Positions 1-8,368 of a stretch of 64,000 nt of DNA are shown in pieces (position 1 is the stretch's first letter; each line of letters begins with the position of its first letter). The translations under genes and the position numbers were made by a program. This DNA is from an uncultured Oscillospiraceae bacterium (GTDB lineage: Bacteria > Bacillota > Clostridia > Oscillospirales > Oscillospiraceae): contig CANQNS010000002.1 of the NCBI GenBank assembly GCA_947625285.1, forward strand, positions 124,001 through 188,000, in the 5' to 3' direction. The notes beneath the pieces are model-generated. The model searched no databases. It saw only the letters and a program-made list of their open reading frames with translations, and was not told the origin of the DNA.

Positions 1-898
1 TGTCCGCGGCGGCGTACTTCTTAGAGGTCTCCGCGCCCCAGCTCTGGAACACCTCGTCCGCGTCGTGGCCGTGGTGGTGATGATGGTGGTGGTGTCCGTG
101 TTCATCGTGGTCGTGGTGGTGGTGATGCTCATGCTCATGCTCGTCACCGTCCTCGTCCTCGTCATGGTCGTGGTGGTGGCGCTCATGCTCGTCATGGTCG
201 TGGTCGTGGTGGTGATGGTGGTGGCAGGCGCAGTCCGGGTCGTCGCACTCCTCTTCTTCCTCCCGGTAATGCTCCTCCAGCAGAGCGGCCAGCTCCGCGC
301 CGATGGAATTTTTCCTGTCGATGGCGTCCAGGATCTGCCCGCCGGTGAGGGCGTCCCAATCGGTGGAGACGATCACGGCCTCGGGGTTTTTCTCCCGCAG
401 CAGGGCCTCGGCCTGGGCGATCTTGTCCTGGGAAAGACCGCCGGTGCGGCTGAGGACGATGCAGTTGGCGGACTGGACCTGGTTATTGAAAAACTCACCG
501 AAGTTTTTCATGTACATTTTTGCCTTGGAGGCGTCCACCACGGTGGTGAGGCCCCCCAGGACGAACTGGTCCCCGGCGGACTGGACCGCCGCCACGATCT
601 CCGACAGCTTGCCCACGCCGGAGGGCTCGATGAGGATGCGGTCAGGGTGATACTGCTCGTCCACCATCCGCAGGGCCTGGCGGAAGTCGCCGGTGAGGCT
701 GCAGCAGATGCAGCCGGACTCGATCTCGTTGACCACCACGCCGGCGTCCTTCAAAAAGCCGCCGTCGATGCCGATCTCACCGAACTCGTTTTCGATGAGC
801 ACCAGCTTCTGGCCCTTATAGCCGTCGGCCAGGAGCTTCTTGATCAGCGTGGTCTTGCCCGCGCCCAGGAAACCGGAAAAGATGTCGATCCTTGTCAT
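1..898 (-). CDS. CobW/COG0523-family GTPase, His-rich metal-binding type (3' end outside window)
   Basis: A G3E-family P-loop GTPase of the CobW/ZNG group, which insert or traffic metal ions such as zinc or cobalt in the cytoplasm. The 299 visible residues show Walker A GFLGAGKTT (9-17), the CxCC-type metal motif CICC (63-66), EPSGVG (91-96), and a long His/Asp/Glu tract (about 217-277) between the GTPase and C-terminal domains. The tract includes a CDDPDCAC segment and runs of six or seven His. The position where the family normally carries NKxD reads LSRTGG (149-154), so guanine recognition may be altered. The ATG at 898 follows an AAAGG ribosome binding site and an extended -10. The C-terminal domain begins DADEVFQSWGAET and runs off the window. 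Metal identity cannot be read from the sequence. Confidence 0.9.
   Translation of the reverse strand, partial: MTRIDIFSGFLGAGKTTLIKKLLADGYKGQKLVLIENEFGEIGIDGGFLKDAGVVVNEIESGCICCSLTGDFRQALRMVDEQYHPDRILIEPSGVGKLSEIVAAVQSAGDQFVLGGLTTVVDASKAKMYMKNFGEFFNNQVQSANCIVLSRTGGLSQDKIAQAEALLREKNPEAVIVSTDWDALTGGQILDAIDRKNSIGAELAALLEEHYREEEEECDDPDCACHHHHHHDHDHDEHERHHHDHDEDEDGDEHEHEHHHHHDHDEHGHHHHHHHHGHDADEVFQSWGAETSKKYAAAD
66..235. repeat. Low-complexity GTG/CAT tract encoding the His/Asp-rich loop
   Basis: Near-tandem gtggtg/tcatgg triplets read on the minus strand as His, Asp and Glu codons of the CobW-like GTPase. The tract is imperfect and in frame, and may vary in length between strains. Confidence 0.8.
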
Positions 899-981
899 GA
901 ATATCGCCTTTCTTGTGGTAAATAATAAGAAACTGTTCACAAAAGACCCATAGAGATGGGGTATAATCTGCTACTGTGAGG

Positions 982-987
982 ATTATA
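982..987 (-). promoter_or_regulatory. -10 element of the CobW-like gene
   Basis: On the minus strand the sequence reads TGTGCTATAAT, an extended -10 (TGC then TATAAT), 84 bases before the start codon. No good -35 is seen. The same TGTGCTATAAT string occurs on the plus strand at 1080-1090. Confidence 0.55.
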
Positions 988-1081
988 GCACATTTTTCCC
1001 CCAAAGAAAAGGGAGGGAGAACTTTTCCCGCCGGGGGGATCTTATATTGTCGATTTTGCTATGGCATATTCAAAAACAGTG

Positions 1082-1090
1082 TGCTATAAT
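1082..1090 (+). promoter_or_regulatory. Extended -10 upstream of the SLH/transglutaminase gene
   Basis: TGCTATAAT, an extended -10, lies about 93 bases before the ATG at 1183, leaving a 5' leader of roughly 85 bases. No clear -35 is present. Confidence 0.5.
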
Positions 1091-1182
1091 ACCGAAGTAC
1101 GGCTATTTTGCCGGGAACGACGAGCGCGTAACGGTGGGCCGGCGGGAGCCGGCGGCCGTCTGCCATATATCGGAGGGAAGAT

Positions 1183-3432
1183 ATGAAACGACTGTTGGCA
1201 TTGATCCTTGCCGTATTGACGCTGCTGCCCTGTGTGTTGACCGCCTGCATCAGCCGGCAGGCCGCCGAGATGCAGCAGGGCGGCACGGTGCAGGCGAGCA
1301 GCGGAGCGCAGTTCCACACCGTGACTTTCCATCAGAACGACACGATCATCCAGCAGGTCACCGTGCTCCACGGCGCGTGGCTGGACCAATACCCGAAGGG
1401 CTTTGAGTGGCGGGACGCGGAAGGCTCGCCGGTGGACCCGGCGCGGCTGTCCGTCATGGAGGACATGGACCTGTTCGTCCGGGAGGATATCGACGTGCGG
1501 GCCCAGCACGTGATGTTCCTGGCCTGTGAGGACAAGCTGTTCCGGCCTGATGACAACGTGACCCGGGGCCAGTTGGCCCAGATCGTGGAGATGCTGCTGG
1601 GCGAAGAGGAGGAGAAGAAGTCCAAAAAGGCCGCGAAGAGCGACTTCTCCGACGTGGCCGCCACGGACGAATGCTTTGACGCGGTGGAGCGGGTCAGCGA
1701 GCTGGGCCTCATGCACGGCAACGGGGACGGCCTGTTCCGGCCCGATGACAACGTGACCCGGGCGGAGCTGGTGACGGTGCTGTGTCGGGTCATGGACGTG
1801 GGGGAGACCCCCGCTCTGGCCTTCCCGGACGTGACGGCGGACCACTGGGCCATGGGCAGCATAGCCGCCGCCATGAGCGCGGGCTGGCTCAACGGCTTTG
1901 ACGACGGCAACTTCTATCCCGACGCGCCCGTGACCCGGGCGGAGGCCGCCGTGCTGATAAACCGGGCCCGGGGCCGGCAGGTGAACCAGAACGCCATCAG
2001 CACCGCCTGCAAGATCTCTCCTTTCAAGGACGTTTCCCCCAAGAGCTGGGCCTATTTCGACATCGTGGACACCTCCTATACCAACGAGCTGCTGGCCTAC
2101 ATCCTGGGCGAAGTGGAGGGGCTGCAGCAGGGCTTCATGCTGATCGGAGACCAGCTCTGCCACGTGAACGCCGCGCTGAAGCTGGACTATATGGAAGCGG
2201 GCTTCCACACTTTCAAGGACGAGCTCCCCACCGACGGCGTTTACTACGCGCCGGAGGACGGCTACTTCCTCAAGCGCAACACCCCCGGCCTGCAGGAATT
2301 TGACGGCTCCATGTTCTATGTGGAGACCGCCGACGGGCCTTTCAAGAGCAACTTTGACATCGGCTACCTGCACTTTGGCGACAACGGCCGTTATACCTCC
2401 GGCGACACGGAGCTGGACGGCTATGTGGACGCCGTCATGGCAAACATCATCCAGGGCAATACCGGCAACCTGCAGAACGAGACAAAGCTGCGGGAGGCCT
2501 ATGACTACCTCATCAACGGCGGGTACGACTATATGTCCCGTCCCATCGGCTGGCAGCGAGGCACCACCAACTGGGCCCCGTACTGCGCCAAGGTCATGTT
2601 CTCCACCAAGCGCGGAGCCTGCTACTACTGGGCGGCGGCGTTCCTGTACCTGGCCCGGCGGCTGGGCTACCAGGCTTACCCCATCTGCGGCGGCGTCAAC
2701 GAGAACAACGCCCTGCACGCCTGGGTCATGATCGACGAGGCCGGCGTGGAGTATATCTACGATGTGGAGCTGGATTGGGCTTACCGCACCGGCGCCCACG
2801 GGCGCGTCTCGATCCGTCCGGGCCGGAACCTGTTCAAGCAGCGGCGCGGAGCCTCTGTTGCCACATATATCTTCCCCGGCGATACATGGGTCGCGCCCCC
2901 GAAGGACGACGAGGACGCGCTGGGCACCGAAGTGGACCCCAGCCTCTACCTGGACGAAAACGGCAACGGTCTGGTGCAGGGCACGGACTATTGGGTGGAG
3001 TATGTCGACAACGGCGACGGGACCTACACGGTCATCATCCACTACATGACCGGTTCTCGGGCCGGCACGACCGTCAGCACCACCCTGTCGGGCAGCATAC
3101 CGACCACGCCTTCCCCCTCCACCGACCCGGAGGACCCGGACGGCACGGGGGGCCAGGTACCCGTGGACCCGGTGGACCCCGTAGATCCGGTGGATCCCGG
3201 CGGCGATGACGGCGATGATGGCGATGACGGCGACGATGGCGATGACGGCGACGGCGACGGTGATGGTGACAACACCGGTACCGGCGGTGGCAGTGAGACC
3301 AACCCCGGCGGCGGCGGCGGTGGCGGCACCGGCGGCGAGACCGGCGGCGAGACCGGCGGCGGCGGTGGCGGCACCGGCGGCGAGCCCGGCGGTGGACCTG
3401 TAGAGCCGGCGGGAGCCCCGCCATCCGAATAA
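1183..3432 (+). CDS. SLH-domain and transglutaminase-like surface lipoprotein
   Basis: 749-aa exported protein. The signal peptide ends in a lipobox (L-T-A-C, Cys22), predicting a lipid anchor. It is followed by a short beta-repeat-like stretch (45-70) and three SLH-like repeats (about 107-140, 157-204, 213-265; repeated RPDDNVTR). SLH repeats normally bind pyruvylated wall polymers. A transglutaminase-like core has a plausible triad: Cys480 (RGACYYW), His512 (LHAW) and Asp527 (YDVELDW). Such domains act as cysteine proteases or crosslinkers; the substrate is unknown. The C-terminus is a Val-Asp-Pro then Asp/Gly/Thr low-complexity tail (about 660-749). The ATG follows GGAGGGAAGAT. A lipid anchor and SLH repeats in one protein is unusual. 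Confidence 0.85.
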   Translation: MKRLLALILAVLTLLPCVLTACISRQAAEMQQGGTVQASSGAQFHTVTFHQNDTIIQQVTVLHGAWLDQYPKGFEWRDAEGSPVDPARLSVMEDMDLFVREDIDVRAQHVMFLACEDKLFRPDDNVTRGQLAQIVEMLLGEEEEKKSKKAAKSDFSDVAATDECFDAVERVSELGLMHGNGDGLFRPDDNVTRAELVTVLCRVMDVGETPALAFPDVTADHWAMGSIAAAMSAGWLNGFDDGNFYPDAPVTRAEAAVLINRARGRQVNQNAISTACKISPFKDVSPKSWAYFDIVDTSYTNELLAYILGEVEGLQQGFMLIGDQLCHVNAALKLDYMEAGFHTFKDELPTDGVYYAPEDGYFLKRNTPGLQEFDGSMFYVETADGPFKSNFDIGYLHFGDNGRYTSGDTELDGYVDAVMANIIQGNTGNLQNETKLREAYDYLINGGYDYMSRPIGWQRGTTNWAPYCAKVMFSTKRGACYYWAAAFLYLARRLGYQAYPICGGVNENNALHAWVMIDEAGVEYIYDVELDWAYRTGAHGRVSIRPGRNLFKQRRGASVATYIFPGDTWVAPPKDDEDALGTEVDPSLYLDENGNGLVQGTDYWVEYVDNGDGTYTVIIHYMTGSRAGTTVSTTLSGSIPTTPSPSTDPEDPDGTGGQVPVDPVDPVDPVDPGGDDGDDGDDGDDGDDGDGDGDGDNTGTGGGSETNPGGGGGGGTGGETGGETGGGGGGTGGEPGGGPVEPAGAPPSE
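3167..3420 (+). repeat. In-frame low-complexity tail (VDP, GDD, GGG units)
   Basis: Short tandem units encode (VDP)4, then GDD repeats, then Gly-rich GGETGG units at the C-terminus of the SLH/transglutaminase protein. The GGCGAYGAY-type units could vary by slippage in multiples of three or nine. Confidence 0.8.
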
Positions 3433-3440
3433 AGCAAAAG

Positions 3441-3466
3441 CCCCGGAGAGTTCACGCTCTCCGGGG
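3441..3466. terminator. Hairpin after the SLH/transglutaminase gene
   Basis: Perfect 10-bp stem CCCCGGAGAG/CTCTCCGGGG with a 6-base loop, 8 bases after the stop codon. No U-tract follows on the plus strand, so termination efficiency is uncertain. Confidence 0.55.
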
Positions 3467-3517
3467 TCTCCGCTGTCTCCGCGCCGGTCCGCCCGGATAA
3501 AAACATCCCGGCGGGGC

Positions 3518-3546
3518 TGGCAATTCTTTGCAAAAGCGTGTACAAT
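3518..3546 (+). promoter_or_regulatory. Probable promoter of pepV
   Basis: TGGCAA, 17 bases, then TACAAT preceded by TG. The -35 is weak and the -10 is good. The start codon follows 42 bases downstream. Confidence 0.5.
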
Positions 3547-3588
3547 GGGAAAAGCAAGACCGCCCCGCAGGGCGGAAAGGAGAACGCT

Positions 3589-4992
3589 ATGGAAAAAGAC
3601 CCCCGCATCGTGTCCTGGATGGATGCCCACCGGGACGAACTGTTGGAAGATCTGGCGGCCCTGTGCCGCATCGACAGCACCTCCGGCCCCGCTCAGGCCG
3701 GCGCGCCCTATGGCCCCGGGCCCAAGAAGGCGTTGGAGGCGGCCATGGACCTGTGCGGCCGGTACGGCCTGCGGGTCGAGGACCGGGGCGACCGGGTGAT
3801 GACCGCGGACATGGGCCCGGAGACCCCGACTTTGGACATATTGGCCCACCTGGACGTGGTGGGCCCCGGCGACGGCTGGGACACGGACCCCTTCGGGCCG
3901 GTGGTGAAGCCGGACGGATATATTTACGGCCGGGGCGTGGCGGACGACAAGGGCGGCGCGGCAGCGGCCCTGTACGCCCTGCGGTGCGTGAAAGAGCTGG
4001 GCCTGCCCCTGGCGGGCCGGTGCCGGCTCATCCTGGGCACGGACGAGGAGAACGGCTCCAGCGACGTGGCCTGGTATTATGAGCGGGTGAAGCCCGCCCC
4101 CATGACCTTTACCCCGGACTCGAATTTCCCCGTGTGCAACGCGGAAAAGGGCTTTTACCGGCTGACGTTCCAAAAGTCCTGGGCCCCGGAAACGGCCGCG
4201 CCCCGGGTGGCGGAGCTGAACGGGGGCTTCCGGGTGAACGTGGTGCCGGGCCAGGCCAGCGCGGTGGTCGCGGGCATGGAGGAGGCCGAACTGCTGGCGG
4301 CGGCCGCGCCCCTGGCGGCGGAGCTGGGCGCGTCGGTCCGCACGGAAAAGGCGGAAAAGGGCGTGAAGCTCACCGTGGAGGCCAAGGGCTGCCACGCGGC
4401 CGAGCCGGAAAACGGCGTCAACGCCAACACCGCCCTGATCCGGGCGCTGGCGGGGCTGCCCCTGGCGGACTGCGCCAGCACAAGGGCCATCCATGAGCTG
4501 GACGCCGTGCTGCCCCACGGGGACTATTACGGCAAGGCCCTGGGCATCGCCCAGGCAGACGATGTGACCGGGCCGCTGACCTGCTCCTTCACCCGGATCG
4601 ACTTTACCGAAACGGGGCTTGCCGGCCTGTGCGACTGCCGGGTGCCGGTGTGCGCCACGCAGGCCAACTGCAAGGCCGTGGCCGACGAAAAGCTGCGCGC
4701 CCTGGGCTATGTGACGGCGGGGGAGATGGTCCCGCCTCACTACACCCCGGCGGAGGGGAAGTTCATCCAGACCCTGAGCGCGTGCTACGAGGCCTATTCC
4801 GGCAATCCGGGCGGCTGCTACTCCATGGGGGGCGGCACCTATGTGCATGACGTGCCCGGCGGCGTGGCCTTCGGCGCGGTGATGCCGGGGGAGGACGTGC
4901 GTATGCACGGGGCCAACGAGCGTATCAAGGTGGAGCACCTGATAACCGCCGCCAAGATATTCGCCCAGGCCGTCGCAGACCTGTGCAAATGA
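3589..4992 (+). CDS. pepV: Sapep-family metal-dependent dipeptidase (PepV-like, M20)
   Basis: 467-aa cytoplasmic M20 metallopeptidase that cleaves dipeptides, probably recycling peptides. The di-metal site is visible: AHLDVV (His87, Asp89), GVADDKGG (Asp119), TDEENGSSD (Glu153/Glu154), TPDSNFP (Asp177) and RMHGANE (His440). The length matches PepV (about 465-470 aa). An upstream in-frame GTG at 3538 overlaps the promoter; the ATG at 3589 has a proper GGAAAGGAG site and gives the family-typical N-terminus. It is a single-gene unit ending at a strong bidirectional terminator. Family assignment is firm; substrate preference is inferred. Confidence 0.92.
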   Translation: MEKDPRIVSWMDAHRDELLEDLAALCRIDSTSGPAQAGAPYGPGPKKALEAAMDLCGRYGLRVEDRGDRVMTADMGPETPTLDILAHLDVVGPGDGWDTDPFGPVVKPDGYIYGRGVADDKGGAAAALYALRCVKELGLPLAGRCRLILGTDEENGSSDVAWYYERVKPAPMTFTPDSNFPVCNAEKGFYRLTFQKSWAPETAAPRVAELNGGFRVNVVPGQASAVVAGMEEAELLAAAAPLAAELGASVRTEKAEKGVKLTVEAKGCHAAEPENGVNANTALIRALAGLPLADCASTRAIHELDAVLPHGDYYGKALGIAQADDVTGPLTCSFTRIDFTETGLAGLCDCRVPVCATQANCKAVADEKLRALGYVTAGEMVPPHYTPAEGKFIQTLSACYEAYSGNPGGCYSMGGGTYVHDVPGGVAFGAVMPGEDVRMHGANERIKVEHLITAAKIFAQAVADLCK

Positions 4993-5003
4993 GAATAAAA
5001 ATG

Positions 5004-5035
5004 GCAAAAAGCCCGCCTTTCGGCGGGCTTTTTGC
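5004..5035. terminator. Bidirectional terminator between pepV and the DUF4173 operon
   Basis: Perfect 14-bp stem (5004-5017 with 5022-5035), loop TTTC, with A5 and T5 on the flanks of the GC core. It serves both convergent transcripts. Confidence 0.93.
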
Positions 5036-5044
5036 TTGAGCTTG

Positions 5045-6514
5045 TCATTTTCCGTCCTGGCTCAAACACCATTGCGCCCAGGGGACCGGGCTGTCCCCGT
5101 CCCGCTCCAGTTGGCGGATGAACGACCCGCATCCGGGCTCGCCGGCGTCTTGCAGCTTTCGCAACGCGGGCAGGGCGTCGCGGCCCAGGTCCCGGAGATA
5201 GTGCGCGTCCACCTGCTCCAGTTGGCCGGACAGGTAATGATCCACGTTGTAGCGGGCGATCAGGCCGCAGGGGTTCGCCAGGCACAGCGCGCACCACAGC
5301 GCCAGCGCGAAGCTGCCCGCCGCCCGGAAAAAGCGGGCGCGGGGCCGGGCCAGCTTCCGGGCCGCCCCCAGCAGGCCGAAGCCCACCACGGCCATGGCCC
5401 ACAGCGTCAGCAGCCGCAGCACGCTCATGCCGTAGGCGTCGATATAAAGCCCCATCCGCCAAAAGGCGGAAAACAGGATCACCGCCGTCAGAGCCAGCAG
5501 CAGCCCCAGCAGGGCCCGCAGAACCCCGCCGCCTTTGGCGGCGAACCGGTCCCCGTCCGCCGCCAGCAGGCACAGCCCCAGGTCCAGCGCGGCCACCGCC
5601 ATGAGCTGGAAAAAGCCCGTCCGGGCGTACTCCGCCCAGCCTCCCGCCATAGCCGCCGCCGTCCGGCCGCCGAAGAGATAGCGTATCTGGATGACGCAAA
5701 ATATTATGTAAACTACATCCAGCAGCGCCGTCACCGGCAGGAACAGCAGGGCGGACCGGGCTTTTTCCGCGGGCCGCTTTTCCGGGGCCTTTTCCGCCCC
5801 GGCGTTTTCCCGGATGAAGTACAGGGCCGAGCAGAGGAAAAGCGCCAAGAGCAGCAGCCGGACGGCGCGCATGACGGCGTTTTCCGGCAGGTCCCACCGG
5901 GCGAGCCGGGCAAAGAGGCTGCCAAACACCGCGTCGGCGGAGGATAGCAGCCACAGCGCGGCCGCCAGCACGGGCAGGGCCCCGATCACCGCCAGCGCGA
6001 GTTGGCCTGCCCGGCCTCCATTTCCTCCCCGGCAGGCTCGGCCCAGGGCCCGGAAGGGCCTGTCCAGCCGGGTGAAAAAGGCGGCGAAGCTCAGGCGCAC
6101 CGCCGCCAACAGCCCGGCGGGCCGGCCGGGGTCCAGCTGCCCGGACAGAGCGAAGGTAGCCAGCGCGGCGGTCAACAAAATGACGAAGCTGTTCATCACC
6201 ACGAACACGTCGGACTGGTACAGGGCGCAGCAGAGCCCCAGCGTCAACGCCGCCGCCATGCAGAAAAGCCCGCCCGCGGCGATATGGGCCCTTTTGCCCA
6301 GCGTCAGCAGCGCCGCCCCGAAGTGGAGGACCACCAGGGCCAGGACCCCCGCGTGGGGCAGGCCGTGATCGCCCATCCGCGCCGGGTCGAAGCACTCCCA
6401 GAATACCCACGCCAGCGTCACCGCCAGCAGAGGGATGGACCCGTCCCGCCAGGAGAGGGAAGCGGGAGCAAGGGATTTAGTTTCCATAATATTTTCTTTT
6501 TCCTTTTTATCCAT
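5045..6514 (-). CDS. DUF4173 polytopic membrane protein
   Basis: 489-aa integral membrane protein with about a dozen hydrophobic segments. The C-terminal part (CGLIARYNVDHYLSGQ, then DAHYLRDLGRDALPAL) matches the conserved end of DUF4173 proteins. Function is unknown; the family often sits beside small HTH regulators and DUF2975 proteins, as here. The start at 6514 follows AGGAGG located inside the end of the HTH gene, giving an 8-base overlap and probable translational coupling. It is the last gene of a five-gene operon. An internal Met at residue 10 is a weaker alternative start. Confidence 0.75.
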   Translation of the reverse strand: MDKKEKENIMETKSLAPASLSWRDGSIPLLAVTLAWVFWECFDPARMGDHGLPHAGVLALVVLHFGAALLTLGKRAHIAAGGLFCMAAALTLGLCCALYQSDVFVVMNSFVILLTAALATFALSGQLDPGRPAGLLAAVRLSFAAFFTRLDRPFRALGRACRGGNGGRAGQLALAVIGALPVLAAALWLLSSADAVFGSLFARLARWDLPENAVMRAVRLLLLALFLCSALYFIRENAGAEKAPEKRPAEKARSALLFLPVTALLDVVYIIFCVIQIRYLFGGRTAAAMAGGWAEYARTGFFQLMAVAALDLGLCLLAADGDRFAAKGGGVLRALLGLLLALTAVILFSAFWRMGLYIDAYGMSVLRLLTLWAMAVVGFGLLGAARKLARPRARFFRAAGSFALALWCALCLANPCGLIARYNVDHYLSGQLEQVDAHYLRDLGRDALPALRKLQDAGEPGCGSFIRQLERDGDSPVPWAQWCLSQDGK

Positions 6515-6722
6515 CGCTCTCGTCCTCCTGAAAGGCCAGGATGTCCCCCGGCTGGCAGTCCAGGGCCCGGCAGATGGCGTCCAGGGTGGAAAACCGAACG
6601 GCCTTGGCCTTTCCCGTCTTGAGAACGGACAGGTTGGCGATGGTGAGGCCGATCTTTTCCGACAACTGGGTCAGGGTCATGCGCCGCTTCGCCAGCATCA
6701 CATCAAGGTTAACATAAATCAT
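6507..6722 (-). CDS. Small XRE/Cro-CI HTH regulator (YozG-like)
   Basis: 71-aa single-domain helix-turn-helix protein (MIYVNLDVMLAKRRMTLTQL start; recognition region around IGLTIANLSVLKTGK). Proteins of this size and sequence type are commonly paired with DUF2975 membrane proteins. The ATG lies 8 bases after the preceding stop with only a short AGG as ribosome site, so coupling to the upstream gene is likely. It probably regulates its own operon through the inverted repeat at 8355-8392; this is inferred from position, not shown. Confidence 0.85.
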   Translation of the reverse strand: MIYVNLDVMLAKRRMTLTQLSEKIGLTIANLSVLKTGKAKAVRFSTLDAICRALDCQPGDILAFQEDESDG

Positions 6723-6730
6723 ATCAATAC

Positions 6731-7267
6731 CTATATAGTCAGGTCGTTGACCGCTTGTTCCAGAGCGGCCCTTTCCGCCAGGCGGCTCAAAAGGAACAGC
6801 ACCGCCGTGCAGATGGCGGAGGCCAGCGTCAAAAAAAGGACGTCCAGCACATATGCATCCAGCCGGTAATAGAGCCCCTGCAGCACGCTCATCCACTCGG
6901 GCACCCGGTCGGCCCGGTCATAGAGCATCACCCAGACCAGCAGGGCCAGCAGCGTCGTGACGGCCCCGGAGCAGCGGCCCATCCGCCGCAGCCGCCGGGC
7001 GGCGTCCTCGTCGAAGCCCCGGCCTGTGCCGCACCGGCCCGTCAGGACCCACATATCCCACAGCGGGGGCAGTAAAGCCGCCAGAGCCAGCAGGATCAGG
7101 CTCTCCGCCCGGACGGACCGGCCGAAGGTCCCGTAGGAGGCAGGCCAGGCCAGCCCCCGGGCGGCCAGGACCAGATGGTATACGTTGTCCGCCGCCAGGT
7201 ACAGCCAAAAGGCCGCCCCCAGCAGCGCAAGGGCCCGCAGACTGCGGGAGAGGAGTTTGTTATCCAT
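6731..7267 (-). CDS. DUF2975-like membrane protein (third paralogue)
   Basis: 178-aa protein with four predicted membrane segments and a conserved C-terminal tail ending NDLTI. It is homologous to the two genes upstream: same layout, the GRGFDEDAARRLRRMG loop between segments 2 and 3, and the same ending. The ATG at 7267 follows AAAGGAGG. It precedes the HTH gene by 8 bases. Function is unknown; a sensing or modulating partner of the HTH protein is possible but inferred. Confidence 0.75.
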   Translation of the reverse strand: MDNKLLSRSLRALALLGAAFWLYLAADNVYHLVLAARGLAWPASYGTFGRSVRAESLILLALAALLPPLWDMWVLTGRCGTGRGFDEDAARRLRRMGRCSGAVTTLLALLVWVMLYDRADRVPEWMSVLQGLYYRLDAYVLDVLFLTLASAICTAVLFLLSRLAERAALEQAVNDLTI

Positions 7268-7281
7268 TGCCGCGCCTCCTT

Positions 7282-7821
7282 TCATACCGTCAGGGCGTTC
7301 TCGTCCGCCAGCTCCGCCGCCCTTTGGGCGGTCCGGCTCAACGCCCACACCGCCCCGGTCAGGGCGGCGCAGCCCAGCGTCAGGCCCAGATACAGCAGCA
7401 TGGCGCCGTCCAGCATGGCGGGGACGCCCCAGAGAAAGCCGCTGCCCAGCCGGTCCACCCGGAAAGACAGCATCATGACGTCCGACCCGGCCAGCAGCCC
7501 GGTCTCGGCGGCGGCCAGCCGCGCCAGCAGCCGCAGCCGCTTTTGCTGGTAAAAGCCCCGGCCCAGCCCCACCTGCCGGAAGATGCCCCACAGTACGGCC
7601 AGCCCGGGAAAGACGGCGGCAGCGGACAGGCAGACCAGAAGATCGCAGACAAAGCCCCGCCTGTAGACGGACGCGGCAGGGTCCGTCGGGTCCAGCATCA
7701 TCCTGTAGGAGCTGCGGACCATATACAGGTCCAGCCGCAGCCGCCACAGACAGGCCAGGCCGATCAAGACCAGCAGGGCCCGCAGCAAAAGGGATATGGC
7801 TTTCAATTCTTTTCGCTCCAC
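7282..7821 (-). CDS. DUF2975-like membrane protein (second paralogue)
   Basis: 179-aa protein with four hydrophobic segments, a GLGRGFYQQKRLRLLA loop equivalent to those of its neighbours, and a C-terminus ending ENALTV. The GTG at 7821 is chosen because AAAGGAGG lies seven bases before it; an in-frame TTG at 7839 overlaps that ribosome site and the previous stop and is less likely. It lies 14 bases from the genes on either side. Middle member of a tandem triplication. Confidence 0.72.
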   Translation of the reverse strand: MERKELKAISLLLRALLVLIGLACLWRLRLDLYMVRSSYRMMLDPTDPAASVYRRGFVCDLLVCLSAAAVFPGLAVLWGIFRQVGLGRGFYQQKRLRLLARLAAAETGLLAGSDVMMLSFRVDRLGSGFLWGVPAMLDGAMLLYLGLTLGCAALTGAVWALSRTAQRAAELADENALTV

Positions 7822-7835
7822 GGCGCGCCCTCCTT

Positions 7836-8315
7836 TCAAATAGTCAGGTCGTTGTCATCCTGGAGCTGGGCGGCCTTCAGGGTCAGGTGGCTCAACGCCG
7901 CGGCGGCGGCGGTGGCGGAGACGCCCACGACGGCTACGACCAGCAGGAGCACATAGAACCACTCATTGCCGTTTGCAAAGGGCACATGGTCGTGAAAATA
8001 GGAATAAAGGCCCCACAGGATGACCAGCGCCGTGTCGACCAGGGCGCAGAAGCTGACGCGCCGGAGGCCCCGGGCGTTTTCCACGCAGAAGCTCTTGTTT
8101 TGGCCGATCCGGGCCAGGATGCGCCAGGCGTCGATCATGGCGAGCAGCACCGGCATCAAGATGATGAACGGCAAAGCGTTGGCGGCCAAAATGTAGTCCG
8201 GCTCGATCAGGGACAGAATGAAGTTTTTTCCGAACCAGTAGAAGAAGAACAGCCACACCAGTCCGCACAGGGCCACCACCGCCCGCAAGAGGATGGAAAG
8301 CTCCTTCTGTTTCAT
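7836..8315 (-). CDS. DUF2975 membrane protein (first paralogue)
   Basis: 159-aa protein with four membrane segments; the loop RIGQNKSFCVENARGLRR and the terminal DDNDLTI fit DUF2975. It is the first gene of the operon. The ATG at 8315 is preceded by GGAGGTGG; an in-frame upstream ATG at 8339 would lie in the promoter. The promoter and a large inverted repeat lie directly upstream. Function is unknown. Confidence 0.8.
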   Translation of the reverse strand: MKQKELSILLRAVVALCGLVWLFFFYWFGKNFILSLIEPDYILAANALPFIILMPVLLAMIDAWRILARIGQNKSFCVENARGLRRVSFCALVDTALVILWGLYSYFHDHVPFANGNEWFYVLLLVVAVVGVSATAAAAALSHLTLKAAQLQDDNDLTI

Positions 8316-8339
8316 GTAAACCACCTCCGATTTGTCCAC

Positions 8340-8368
8340 AGGATAGCATGGTTATTACCGAAAGTCAA
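8340..8368 (-). promoter_or_regulatory. Promoter of the DUF2975-HTH-DUF4173 operon
   Basis: Minus strand: TTGACT (8363-8368), 17 bases, TATCCT (8340-8345) with TGC just ahead. The -35 lies inside the large inverted repeat at 8355-8392. Confidence 0.8.

Noticed and set aside
1084-5007. 1307-codon open frame on the minus strand
   Set aside because: It is antisense to the SLH/transglutaminase and pepV genes and crosses both hairpins. Long open antisense frames are common in GC-rich DNA; the product is compositionally biased with no domain.
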